Of a DNA stretch of 40,415 nucleotides, positions 10,138 through 19,782 are shown one piece after another. A program made the translations under genes and the position numbers. Positions within the stretch are counted from its first letter, which is position 1. Every line of letters starts with the position of its first letter. This DNA is from Pseudomonadota bacterium (GTDB lineage: Bacteria; Myxococcota_A; Polyangia; Fen-1088), in contig JADGRB010000014.1 in assembly GCA_017881315.1 (NCBI GenBank), positions 1-40,415 on the forward strand, read 5' to 3'. The notes under the pieces were generated by a model. That model did no database searches. It saw nothing but the letters and a program-made list of their open reading frames with translations, and had not been told where the DNA came from.

Positions 10138-10656
10138 ATGAACGTCATGGCGGAAGTTGGCGCCTGCTCCGTGGCCGAGGTGATGGGGACGGAGCTCTAC
10201 ACCCTCACGCCGGATACGGTCGTCGCGTCGGCGAAGCGCTTGGCCTTCGACAACGGGATCGATCATCTGCTGGTCCTCGACAACGGGACGCTCACCGGAA
10301 TCGTCTGCAAGGGCGATCTGCGCGCGGCGGCCCGCAACGCGCTGGTGGCGGACTGCATGAGCTCACCGGTGCTGTGCATCGGTCCCGACACCACGCTCGA
10401 AGAGGCCGCGCAGATCATGTTCGATCAGCAGGTGTCGTGCCTGCCGGTCGTGACCGGCGCCTTCCTGGTCGGCATCATCACGCGCGCCGCGCTGGCGACG
10501 GTCGGGATCGGACCTGCCAACGGGGCGGCTTGCGACGCGTGCGGCGCGGACCAGCCCCAGGACAAGGTTCGCCGTGACCCGCGCGCGGCCGGCATCCCGC
10601 TGTGCGCCTCCTGTTTCGGTCGGACCTCTCTGAACCCGTCCGGTCCCGCGGACTGA
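10138..10656 (+). CDS. CBS-domain-pair protein with C-terminal zinc-ribbon-like cysteines
   Basis: A 172-residue soluble protein with two CBS domains (about residues 10-60 and 68-122): SVAEVMGTELYTLTPDTVVASAKRLAFDNGIDHLLVLDNGTLTGIVCKGDL, then VADCMSSPVLCIGPDTTLEEAAQIMFDQQVSCLPVVTGAFLVGIITRAAL. CBS pairs bind adenosine nucleotides and act as regulatory switches. The tail adds CDACG ... CASC, a C-x2-C/C-x2-C spacing suited to Zn binding, which most stand-alone CBS proteins lack. ATG 10138 follows a strong ribosome-binding site (GGGAGGAGG, 10122-10130). It lies 28 bases before the methyltransferase fusion gene on the same strand. The regulated partner is unknown. Confidence 0.85.
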   Translation: MNVMAEVGACSVAEVMGTELYTLTPDTVVASAKRLAFDNGIDHLLVLDNGTLTGIVCKGDLRAAARNALVADCMSSPVLCIGPDTTLEEAAQIMFDQQVSCLPVVTGAFLVGIITRAALATVGIGPANGAACDACGADQPQDKVRRDPRAAGIPLCASCFGRTSLNPSGPAD

Positions 10657-10684
10657 CCGCCGGGGCCTGGTATAAGTCGCCGGC

Positions 10685-12487
10685 ATGGGCGTCAGCCGGG
10701 CGCGCGGGAAGCTGGAGGCGGCGCTCGCGCATTTCGGGCTGGCGGCGTCGGTGCGGGGCGCACGCGCCGTCGACGTGGGCGCGTCGACGGGCGGCTTCAC
10801 CGAGGCCCTGCTGGAAAGCGGCGCGGCGACGGTGCTGGCGGTCGACGTGGGGCACGGGCAGCTCCACCCCTCGCTGCGCGCGGATGCCCGCGTCACCCTG
10901 CTGGAAGGGGTCGACTGGAAGCGCCTCCCGCTCGGGCAGGCCGAGGGGCCCTTCGACTTCTTCACCGTCGACGTGAGCTTCGTCGCCGCGCGCAACATGC
11001 TGCGCGGCCTGGCCTTCCGCCTGCGACCGGGCGCGTGCGGCGTGGTCCTGATCAAGCCGCAGTTCGAGCTGGCCGACCGGCAGGTCAAAGGAGGCGAGGT
11101 CCGCGATCCGAACCTCCGGCGGGCGGCGATCGAGAAGGTGCGGCTTCGTGCCGAGGCGCTCGGCTTCGCGATGGTCGCCGAGATCGACTCGCCGGTCGCG
11201 GGCGGCAGCGGGTCGATCGAAATCTTGGCGCACCTGACCTTCGCCGGACGGCCCGCCACGCTGCCCGCGCCGGGCGAGCGCCGCCGCGAGCTCAAGCCGG
11301 CGCGGCGCGCACGAGCCGCCGAGACCAAGGCTCTGCGGTGGTTCGCGATCGTGGCGCCCGGGCTCGAGGAGGTCGCGGCCCGGGAGATCGAATCGCTCCC
11401 CGAGGTCGCGGAGCTGCGCCGCGAGATGGGCGGCGTCGAATGGACCGGACCGCCCGCCAGCGGCTTCCGCGCGAACCTCTGGCTTCGGGTGGCGACGCGC
11501 GTGCTGGCCCGGGTCGGTGAGGTCGAGGCGCGCGAGTTCGGGAAGCTGCGCCGGCACGCCGCCGGTTTGCCCTGGACGGCCTTCGTTCCGCCCGGCGCGT
11601 CGATCGACGTTCGCGCCAGCGCGAGCCACTGCCGCCTCTACCACACGGGTGCGCTCGCCGAGACGACGGTGCTCGCGATCGGCGATGCGGTGGCGGGCGC
11701 GCACGGTGCGGACCCCGACACGGACGCCGACGTCACGATCTTGGTGCGCGGCACCGATGACCGATTCATGTTCAGCGCCGATGCCTCGGGCGAGCGCTTG
11801 CACCGGCGCGGCGCGCGCCTCGAGACCGGCGCGGCGCCGCTTCGCGAAACGCTGGCCGCCGGCCTCTTGGCGCTGGCGGGGTGGGATCCCGCGATGGCGC
11901 TCTGCGATCCCATGTGTGGCGCAGGGACCATCGTGATCGAGGCGGCGGCGCAGGCGCTCGATCGCGCGCCGGGAGCCGACCGGCATTTCGCGCTCGAAAA
12001 GTGGCCGCTCTTCTCGTCGGAGGCGCTGGCCGCCGCCACCGCGTCCTTGCGCGCCGAGGCGCGCGCGCGGGCCCGATCGGCGCTGGCGGCGCCGATCGTG
12101 GGCTCGGACCGCGACGCGCGCGCCGTCGAAAGTGCCCGCCACAACGCCGCCCGCGCCGGGCTCGACGCCCTCGTCACCCTCGCCTGCCGCGACGTCGGCG
12201 ACGCGCGCCCCCCCGCCGACTGGCAACCGGCCAGCGCGGCGGGCGCCGGGCTCGTGATCGCCAATCCGCCCTACGGACGTCGCCTCGGCGATCCGCGTGC
12301 CGCGGTCCGCGCCTACCGCGATCTGGGCCGCGCGCTCCGCGCCCATTTCCGCGGGTGGCGCGCGGCCGTCGTGATCCCGCAGCGCCTCGACGCCGCCGCG
12401 GCCGCGCTCCGACTCTCGATCGACGGGAAGCACCCCTTGCGCAACGGCGGCCTGCCGATCGCGTTGTGCACGGGCCGCATCGACTGA
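10685..12487 (+). CDS. TlyA-type methyltransferase fused to THUMP-RlmL-type rRNA methyltransferase
   Basis: One 600-residue frame carries two methyltransferase units. Residues 1 to about 205 match the catalytic part of TlyA (rRNA cytidine 2'-O-methyltransferase, FtsJ-like fold): VSRARGKLEAALAHFGL, SAM motif VDVGASTGGFTEALL (about 29-43), AVDVGHGQL, FFTVDVSFVAARN and LIKPQFE. The usual N-terminal S4 RNA-binding domain is missing, and nothing upstream encodes it. Residues about 218-335 look like a THUMP domain (WFAIVAPGLEEVAAREI), and about 340-600 match RlmL (23S rRNA G2445 N2-methyltransferase) with SAM motif DPMCGAGTIVIEAA (Asp408) and catalytic NPPYGRRLG (527-535). THUMP could serve as RNA-binding domain for both halves. 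The stop meets the convergent radical SAM gene 4 bases away. Confidence 0.85.
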   Translation: MGVSRARGKLEAALAHFGLAASVRGARAVDVGASTGGFTEALLESGAATVLAVDVGHGQLHPSLRADARVTLLEGVDWKRLPLGQAEGPFDFFTVDVSFVAARNMLRGLAFRLRPGACGVVLIKPQFELADRQVKGGEVRDPNLRRAAIEKVRLRAEALGFAMVAEIDSPVAGGSGSIEILAHLTFAGRPATLPAPGERRRELKPARRARAAETKALRWFAIVAPGLEEVAAREIESLPEVAELRREMGGVEWTGPPASGFRANLWLRVATRVLARVGEVEAREFGKLRRHAAGLPWTAFVPPGASIDVRASASHCRLYHTGALAETTVLAIGDAVAGAHGADPDTDADVTILVRGTDDRFMFSADASGERLHRRGARLETGAAPLRETLAAGLLALAGWDPAMALCDPMCGAGTIVIEAAAQALDRAPGADRHFALEKWPLFSSEALAAATASLRAEARARARSALAAPIVGSDRDARAVESARHNAARAGLDALVTLACRDVGDARPPADWQPASAAGAGLVIANPPYGRRLGDPRAAVRAYRDLGRALRAHFRGWRAAVVIPQRLDAAAAALRLSIDGKHPLRNGGLPIALCTGRID

Positions 12488-12496
12488 GCGCTCAGT
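12483..12496. repeat. 14-bp perfect palindrome spanning two convergent stop codons
   Basis: ACTGAGCGCTCAGT is its own reverse complement and contains the TGA of the plus-strand fusion gene and the TGA of the minus-strand radical SAM gene, separated by 4 bases. As RNA it could form only a short hairpin, so it may be coincidental. Confidence 0.8.
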
Positions 12497-13451
12497 GGTG
12501 CCGCAGGCCGAGGCGGGTGGCGGTGCTCTCGAACAGTCGGTGGATCATCTGCGCGTAAACTCCCTCGCCGCTGCCGCGCACGCCGAAGCGTGAGTCGTAG
12601 AGCTGGCCGCCGCGGGTCTCGCGAATGCGGTGGAGCACCCGATCGGCCGCCAGCGGCAGCGCGACGCGAAGGCGCTCCTCGAACACGCTCTTGACCGACC
12701 CGGGCAGGCGCAGGAGGACGTAGCCGGCCGAGCGCGCGCCCGCGTCGCGGGCCGCGCCGAGGATCTTCGGAATGTCCTGGTCGTTGAGGCCGGGGATGAT
12801 CGGCGCGACGTTGACCCCTACCGAGATCCCCGCGCGGGCGAGGGTCTCGACCACGCGCAACCGTCGCGCGGGCGTCGCGACGAACGGCTCGATGGCGCGG
12901 GCGCGCGCGGGGTCCCAGAACGGGATGCTCACCGTCACGTGCGCGGCCGCCACCTCGGTGAGCGCCGACAGCAGGTCGACGTCCCGCTCGACCAGCGCCG
13001 ACTTGGTGATGATCGCGGCCGGGTTCGCGCGCTCCACGCAGACCTCCAGGCAGCCGCGGGTCAACCGATACGACGCCTCGAGCGGCTGGTAGCAGTCGGT
13101 CACGCCGCTGAACACGACCGTCTCCCCGCGCCAGCTCTTCTTGGCGAAGGCCGCGCGCAACAGGGCGGGCGCTTCCGGTTTGATCACGATCTTTCGATCG
13201 AAGTCGGTGCCGGCGCCCAGGCTCAGGTACTCGTGCGACGGGCGGGCGTAGCAGTAGGCGCAGGCGTGAAAGCAACCACGGTAGGGGTTCACGCTCCAGG
13301 TGAACCCGACGTCCGGGCTGTCGTTCTTCGCCAGGATGCTGCGGCTGTGATCGACGAACACCTCCAGGCGGACCTCCGGCGCCCCTTCGAGGTATTCCAC
13401 CTCCGTGGTCGCCCAGGGATTCGGGGGGTTCGAGATCGGAACCGGACGCAC
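12492..13451 (-). CDS. SPL-type radical SAM protein (PA0069/Rv2578c-like family)
   Basis: A 319-residue radical SAM enzyme with the [4Fe-4S] motif C60-F-H-A-C64-A-Y-C67 in NPYRGCFHACAYCYARPSHEY, the signature of the spore-photoproduct-lyase-like PA0069 family. Later motifs agree: FSGVTDCYQPLEASYRLTRGCLEV, ITKSALVERDVDLL, VSIPFWDPARARAIEP, ISVGVNVAPIIPGLND. The family is widespread in bacteria without spores and its substrate is not established, so DNA photolesion repair should not be assumed. The start chosen is GTG 13451, the first in frame; no clear Shine-Dalgarno. The gene is divergent from the aminotransferase across 120 bases. Confidence 0.85.
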   Translation of the reverse strand: MRPVPISNPPNPWATTEVEYLEGAPEVRLEVFVDHSRSILAKNDSPDVGFTWSVNPYRGCFHACAYCYARPSHEYLSLGAGTDFDRKIVIKPEAPALLRAAFAKKSWRGETVVFSGVTDCYQPLEASYRLTRGCLEVCVERANPAAIITKSALVERDVDLLSALTEVAAAHVTVSIPFWDPARARAIEPFVATPARRLRVVETLARAGISVGVNVAPIIPGLNDQDIPKILGAARDAGARSAGYVLLRLPGSVKSVFEERLRVALPLAADRVLHRIRETRGGQLYDSRFGVRGSGEGVYAQMIHRLFESTATRLGLRHH

Positions 13452-13571
13452 CCCGTCTTCTATCGCTGCACAGATGTTCAGTCAAGGCGCGGGGTCCCGC
13501 CCCGGGCGCAGCTTTCGCCGATCGCGTCTAGCCGACCCGCCATCGATCAAGTAGTGTCGCGCCGCATCGTC

Positions 13572-14780
13572 ATGGCCGGCCCCCCCGACAAGTCCGCGGC
13601 TCGATTCGCGCGCCTGGCCGCGCTCCCGCCCTACGTGCTCGCCGCCGTCGACGAGCTCAAATCGCGGCTGCGCGCCCAGGGGCACGACGTGTTCGACTTC
13701 GGTCTCGGCAACCCCGACGGCCCCAGCCCGCGGGCCGCCATCGAGCGCCTCACCGCCGAGGTGCAGCGCCCCGGCAACCAGCGCTACATGCCCTCGCGCG
13801 GTTTGCCCGAGGTACGCGGCGCGATCTGTGACTGGTACGGCAGGCACTACGGGCAGACGTTCGATCCCGAGAGCGAAGCGGTCGTCACGCTGGGCGCGAA
13901 GGAGGGGCTGGCGCATCTGCTGCTCGCGATCGTGGGCCCCGGCGACTGCGTACTGTCACCCGATCCCTGCTATCCGATCCACCGCTTTGGCGTGATCCTC
14001 GCGGGCGGCGAGCCGGTGCCAGTCGCGACCGGACCCGGGCTCGACGCCTACGCGGAGATCGAAGCGGCCCTCCGCCGCTCGCCGCGCAAGCCCAAGGGCC
14101 TCATCATCAACTTCCCGCACAACCCGACCAGCGCGATCGTCGATCTGTCGTTCTTCGAGAAGGTGGTGGCGCTCGCGCGCCTGCACTCGCTGTGGGTGAT
14201 CTCCGATCTCGCCTACGCCGATCTGGTTCACGACGGGCGCCCCGCGCCGAGCATCTTTCAGGTGCCGGGGGCGCGCGATCTGGCGGTCGAGTTCTTCACC
14301 GTCTCGAAGAGCTATTCGATGCCGGGGTGGCGGGTCGGCTTCTGCGTCGGCAGCCGGGCGCTGGTCGGCGCGCTGGCCACCATCAAGGGCTACCTCGATT
14401 ACGGGATCTTCGGGCCGGTGCAGCTGGCGGCGGCGACGGCGCTGTCGCCCGCCTGCGACGGCGACGTGGCCGGCAACCGCGCGCTCTACAAACATCGGGC
14501 GGCGCTGCTCTGTGGCGAGCTCGGCGCCGCCGGTTGGTCGGTGCCCCTGCCAGCCGCGTCGATGTTCGTCTGGGCGCCGCTGCCCGCCGGGGCTGCCGCG
14601 GGCGGCGCGGTGCGCTTCGCAGCCGAGCTGCTGGAACGGGCGCGGGTGGCCGTCTCCCCCGGCGTCGGCTTCGGTCCGGGGGGCGAGGGCTACGTCCGAT
14701 TTGCGCTGGTCGAGAGCGACGAGCGCGCCCGAAAGGCCTGCGCCGCGATCGGGGCTTATTTGGCCTCTGGCGTGCATTGA
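13572..14780 (+). CDS. alaC: Class I/II aminotransferase, AlaC-like (alanine-forming)
   Basis: PLP aminotransferase of 402 residues, colinear with E. coli AlaC, which makes alanine from pyruvate and glutamate. Matching blocks include RFARLAALPPYVLAAVDELKSRLRAQG, FGLGNPDGPSP, VVTLGAKEGLAHLLLAI, PHNPTSAIVDLSFFEKVVALAR, ISDLAYADLVHDG and FFTVSKSYSMPGWRVGF, where Lys246 is the PLP Schiff-base lysine. The track ORF starts at 12630, but that extension is antisense to the radical SAM gene; the family N-terminus fits ATG 13572. The stop (14778-14780) overlaps the -35 of the ribosomal-protein promoter. LL-diaminopimelate aminotransferase is the nearest alternative, less likely from the motif details. 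Confidence 0.85.
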   Translation: MAGPPDKSAARFARLAALPPYVLAAVDELKSRLRAQGHDVFDFGLGNPDGPSPRAAIERLTAEVQRPGNQRYMPSRGLPEVRGAICDWYGRHYGQTFDPESEAVVTLGAKEGLAHLLLAIVGPGDCVLSPDPCYPIHRFGVILAGGEPVPVATGPGLDAYAEIEAALRRSPRKPKGLIINFPHNPTSAIVDLSFFEKVVALARLHSLWVISDLAYADLVHDGRPAPSIFQVPGARDLAVEFFTVSKSYSMPGWRVGFCVGSRALVGALATIKGYLDYGIFGPVQLAAATALSPACDGDVAGNRALYKHRAALLCGELGAAGWSVPLPAASMFVWAPLPAGAAAGGAVRFAAELLERARVAVSPGVGFGPGGEGYVRFALVESDERARKACAAIGAYLASGVH

Positions 14781-14805
14781 CAAAGGTCTGAGGCTCAAGT
14801 AAAAA
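14777..14805 (+). promoter_or_regulatory. Sigma-70-type promoter of rplM-rpsI
   Basis: TTGACA (14777-14782), a 17-base spacer and TAAAAA (14800-14805). The -35 is a perfect consensus and overlaps the alaC stop codon. With normal initiation 6-7 bases past the -10, transcription would begin near 14812, about 3 bases before the rplM ATG. Confidence 0.55.
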
Positions 14806-14814
14806 CCCCGCTCC

Positions 14815-15303
14815 ATGCCCGCAGCAGCCGTTCACAATCGCCCGACTTTTCAGGCCAAAGGGGGGTTCCCCCACGGCTGGCACGTGGCCGACGTCGAGGG
14901 ACAGACCCTGGGACGCGCGGCGACCAAGATCGCCGACATCCTGCGGGGTAAGCACAAGCCGACCTACACGGCCCACGAGGACGCGGGCGATTTCGTGGTC
15001 GTCATCAACGCCGGCAAGGTTCACCTCTCGGGCAAGAAGTGGTCGGGCAAGCTCTACCGAGACCACTCGCTGTTCCCGGGCGGGTTGCGCACGCAGACCG
15101 CCGAGCAACTGGTCAAGCGCCACCCGGCCGATCTGATCAAGCGCGCCGTCTGGGGCATGCTCCCCAAGGGGCCGCTCGGCCGCCGCATCTACAAGAAGCT
15201 CAAGGTCTACGCCGGCGCGGAGCATCCGCACGCGGCGCAGGAGCCGAAGCCGATCAAATTCCCGCCCCGAGCCGTAGCCAAAGGAAGCGTACCCAATGCC
15301 TGA
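14815..15303 (+). CDS. rplM: 50S ribosomal protein L13
   Basis: L13, 162 residues, an early-assembling 50S protein. Recognised by TFQAKGG...[65 protein letters not shown] and [38 protein letters not shown]. It has about 10 extra N-terminal residues compared with E. coli and a C-terminal extension after the usual end. The start must be ATG 14815, because an in-frame TAA lies 15 bases upstream at 14800-14802. No Shine-Dalgarno is visible in aaaaaccccgctcc, which fits a leaderless message. The stop overlaps the rpsI start by 8 bases. Confidence 0.97.
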   Translation: MPAAAVHNRPTFQAKGGFPHGWHVADVEGQTLGRAATKIADILRGKHKPTYTAHEDAGDFVVVINAGKVHLSGKKWSGKLYRDHSLFPGGLRTQTAEQLVKRHPADLIKRAVWGMLPKGPLGRRIYKKLKVYAGAEHPHAAQEPKPIKFPPRAVAKGSVPNA

Positions 15304-15694
15304 CGTCGCCAAAGCCACCTACGCCACCGGGCGACGCAAGCACGCTGTCGCGCGGGTCTGGTTGCAGCCGGGAACCGGCAAGATCGCCATTAACAAGCGC
15401 TCGCTGGAAGACTATTTTGGTCGCGAGACCTCGCGCATGGTGTTCCGTCAGGCGCTCGAGCTGACCGAGACCTCGGGGCAGTACGACGTGTTCGTCAACG
15501 TCAGCGGCGGCGGGCTGTCCGGACAGGCGGACGCGATCCGCCATGGCATCTCGCGCAGTCTCATCAAGATCGACCCCGCCTTCCGCGGCGCCCTCAAGAA
15601 GGCCGGCTACCTGACGCGCGACGCGCGCGCCAAAGAGCGCAAGAAGTACGGCCAGCGCGGCGCCCGCGCCCGCTTCCAGTTCAGCAAGCGGTAA
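15296..15694 (+). CDS. rpsI: 30S ribosomal protein S9
   Basis: S9, 132 residues, whose C-terminal tail reaches the P-site tRNA. Recognised by [92 protein letters not shown]; the SKR end is universally conserved. ATG 15296 lies inside the last codons of rplM (8-base overlap), so the two are translationally coupled as in most bacteria. A GAAGC/AGGAAG-type sequence upstream (about 15282-15288) may act as ribosome-binding site. Confidence 0.97.
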   Translation: MPDVAKATYATGRRKHAVARVWLQPGTGKIAINKRSLEDYFGRETSRMVFRQALELTETSGQYDVFVNVSGGGLSGQADAIRHGISRSLIKIDPAFRGALKKAGYLTRDARAKERKKYGQRGARARFQFSKR

Positions 15695-15709
15695 GACCGC
15701 GAGGACTAT

Positions 15710-15732
15710 CCCGGCGGGCTACGCTCGCCGGG
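15710..15732 (+). terminator. Weak candidate hairpin after rpsI
   Basis: CCCGGCG (15710-15716) pairs with CGCCGGG (15726-15732) around a 9-base loop, 15 bases past the rpsI stop and 14 bases before the sensor-kinase ATG. There is no T-run, so it may be an attenuator, a Rho-assisted site or chance in GC-rich DNA. Confidence 0.3.
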
Positions 15733-15746
15733 GCGTTCGATCTACG

Positions 15747-17167
<1,421 letters not shown>

Positions 17168-17171
<4 letters not shown>

Positions 17172-18196
17172 GTACGCTCGTCCTCACCGATCCCAAGTTT
17201 CTCGACCACGATCCCGGTCCCGGTCACGTCGAGTCGCCGGCGCGCCTCGACGCGATCATGGCGGAGCTCGGCCGCGCGCCCCTGGCCGGCGTCACCATCG
17301 AGACGCCGCGCCCGGCGAGCGACGCCGAGATCGAAGCGGTCCACAGCCCCCGTTACCGAGCCAGGCTGGCCAGCCTCGAGGGGCAGTACGACGAGCTCGA
17401 TCCAGATACCGCCGTGTCGCCGGGAAGCTGGGAGGCGGCCAGGCTGGCCGCAGGCGCCGCCGTCGGTGCGGCCCTCGCGGTGATGAAGGGAGACGCCGAC
17501 AACGCCTTCGCGCTGGTGCGGCCGCCTGGCCACCACGCCCGACCCAACCGCGCGATGGGCTTCTGCCTGCTCAACAACGCCGCGATCGCCGCCGAGGCCG
17601 CCCGCCGAGCCGGCGCCGAGCGCGTGCTGATCCTCGACTGGGACGTCCACCACGGCAACGGGACGCAGGAGATCTTCGAGGCACGCGAAGACATCCTCTA
17701 CATGTCCGTCCATCAATACCCGTTCTACCCGGGGACCGGCGCGGCGGCCGAGGTCGGCGTCGGCGCGGGCCGCGGCGCGACCGTGAACTGTGCGCTCCCG
17801 GGTGGACAGGCCGACGCCGACTACGGCGTGGTGTTCCACGATCTCTTTCTGCCGGTGGGCCGCACGTTCGCGCCCGACCTGATCATCGTATCGGCCGGTT
17901 TTGACGCCCACGCGCGCGATCCGCTGGCCGAGATGCGCGTCACCGAGCGTGGGTTCGCCGCGATGGGCTCGGCGGTCCGGGAGCTGGCCGCCGGCACCTG
18001 CGGCGGAAAGCTGGTGCTGCTCCTCGAGGGTGGCTACGACCTGGGGGCGCTGGCCAGCTCCGTGCACGCGACGCTCGAGGCGCTCACCGGACGTCACGAA
18101 GATTTTCCAAAGGGGGCGGGGACGGCGGCGATCGATGCGGTGCTGACGACGCGCGCGGCTCTCCGGTCGGCTGGCCGGATCGTCTCGCCGACATGA
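17168..18196 (+). CDS. Histone-deacetylase-family Zn hydrolase (acetoin-utilisation/acetylpolyamine type)
   Basis: A 342-residue HDAC-fold metallohydrolase. It shows the active-site His pair PPGHHARP (His122-His123), zinc ligands Asp159 and His161 in LDWDVHHGNGTQEIF and Asp246 in SAGFDAHARDPL, and the catalytic Tyr290 in LEGGYDLGAL. Bacterial members remove acyl groups from lysines, polyamines or small amides; the substrate cannot be read from sequence. The DHDPGPGHVESPARL opening is typical of the family. The start ATG 17168 overlaps the sensor kinase stop, and its own stop overlaps the next gene's ATG, so it is the middle of a coupled operon. Confidence 0.92.
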
Positions 18197-19782
18197 AGGC
18201 GGTCGGCTGGCCCTGGTGGACCTTCGACTCGGGGGCCGCCGTGGGGGCCCTCTTCGCCCGGGGGTTCGCGCTGATTTCGCTCTGCGCTTGGCTGTCGCTG
18301 GGCGCGCAGGTCCAGGTCCTGATCGGCAGCCGCGGCCTCCTGCCGCTCGGCGAATTCATGCGCGCGGTCCAGGCGGAGCCCGGCGTCTCGATCTTCCAGC
18401 TGCCGACGATCTTCTGGTGGCTCCACGGCGACACCGCGCTCACCGTCGGCGTCGTCTTGGGCGCGGCGCTGTCGATCGCCGCACTCGCCGGTTTCCGTCC
18501 GCGGCTCTGCTTCGCCGTTTCGACGGCGCTTTACCTCTCTTTTGCCGTCGTGGGCCGCGATTTTCTCTCGTTCCAGTGGGACAACCTGCTGCTCGAAAGC
18601 GGCCTTCTGGCGGTGCTTCTCCCGACCAGGGCGCCGTCGCCGACCGTCCATTTCCTGTTCCGACTGCTGCTCTTCAAGCTCTACTTCGAGTCCGGCGTCG
18701 CCAAGTGGCAGTCGCCGATCGACGACTGGCGCGACGGCAGCGCCATGACCATCTACTACCAGACGGCGCCGTTGCCGACCTGGCTCGCCTTCTACGCGCA
18801 CCACCTCCCGATCTGGTGGCATCATTTCGAAAGCCGGGCGACGCTGGTGCTCGAGCTGGTGGTCCCCTTTGCGATCTTCGGGCCCCGCCGGGCGCGTCTC
18901 GCCGCCGCGATCCTGTTTACCGGCTTCCAGATCGCCAACGCGGCTACCGCCAACTACGGATTCTTTTGCTACCTGGCGGCGGCCCTCAGCCTGTTCCTGC
19001 TCGACGATGCCGATCTGGAACGGGCGCGTGCCCGTCTGGGGCCGCTCGTTCCAGCGGCCCTCGCCCGCATCGCCGACCGCTGGCGATCCGCCCTGGCCTG
19101 GGCCACCCCCTCCGCCGGCGGGGGCGCTGCGCGCGCGGGCGCCGGGCAGCCAGGGTCGGGACGCGCGGCCAGGTGGCATCCCTGGTTGGGCCGCGCGGGC
19201 GCCTCGCTGTTCATCGCCGTCTCGCTCATCGGTGGGCTCTACAATTTCACCGAGCCCGGGCGGCTGTTGACGCTCGCGGGCCCGATCTTCGAGCTCAATG
19301 AACATTTTCGGTTGGTGAACAGCTACCACCTGTTCGCGGCGGTGACCCGCGAGCGGATCGAGCCGGAGCTGCAGACGCTGGCCGAGGGAGCGCCGGTCGG
19401 CCACCCGGAGAACGGCCGGGACGACGACGGCCCCTGGACCGCCCAGGATCTGTGGCACAAGGCCGGCGACCCGCGACGCGCGCCCGATTTCGTGGCGCCG
19501 CACCAGCCGCGCGTCGATTTTCAGCTCTGGTTCTACGGCCTGGGTTTTCGCCGGCGCGAACCGGCTTACGTTTCGGCGCTGGTGGGCAGAATGTGCGAGG
19601 ATCCCGCCGCCGTGCAATCTCTCTTCCGCAACCCGCTGCCGTCCCACCCCTCGGCCGTACGCATCGTCTACTGGCAGTACGACTTCGCGACGCCGGCCGA
19701 AAGACGGGCCACCGGCGCCTGGTGGCGGCGCGCCCGCGTCGCCGAGAGTCGCGCGATCCCCTGTCGAGAGCCGATCCTTTGA
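18193..19782 (+). CDS. Lipase maturation factor (LMF1/LMF2)-family membrane protein
   Basis: A 529-residue polytopic protein like animal lipase maturation factors, which help fold secreted lipases in the ER; bacterial homologues are common but their role is unknown. Signature segments: ISLCAWLSLGAQVQVLIGSRGLLP, DFLSFQWDNLLLESGLLAVLL, RLLLFKLYFESGVAKWQSPIDDWRDGSAMTIYYQTAPLPTWLAFYAHHLP, ELVVPFAIFGPRRARLAA, LVNSYHLFAAVTRERIE and FQLWFYGLGF near the end. Eight or so hydrophobic helices lie in the first 400 residues. An Ala/Gly/Arg-rich insertion near 305-325 interrupts the family pattern. The ATG overlaps the preceding stop (ATGA), and the stop overlaps the MFS start. Confidence 0.88.
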   Translation: MKAVGWPWWTFDSGAAVGALFARGFALISLCAWLSLGAQVQVLIGSRGLLPLGEFMRAVQAEPGVSIFQLPTIFWWLHGDTALTVGVVLGAALSIAALAGFRPRLCFAVSTALYLSFAVVGRDFLSFQWDNLLLESGLLAVLLPTRAPSPTVHFLFRLLLFKLYFESGVAKWQSPIDDWRDGSAMTIYYQTAPLPTWLAFYAHHLPIWWHHFESRATLVLELVVPFAIFGPRRARLAAAILFTGFQIANAATANYGFFCYLAAALSLFLLDDADLERARARLGPLVPAALARIADRWRSALAWATPSAGGGAARAGAGQPGSGRAARWHPWLGRAGASLFIAVSLIGGLYNFTEPGRLLTLAGPIFELNEHFRLVNSYHLFAAVTRERIEPELQTLAEGAPVGHPENGRDDDGPWTAQDLWHKAGDPRRAPDFVAPHQPRVDFQLWFYGLGFRRREPAYVSALVGRMCEDPAAVQSLFRNPLPSHPSAVRIVYWQYDFATPAERRATGAWWRRARVAESRAIPCREPIL

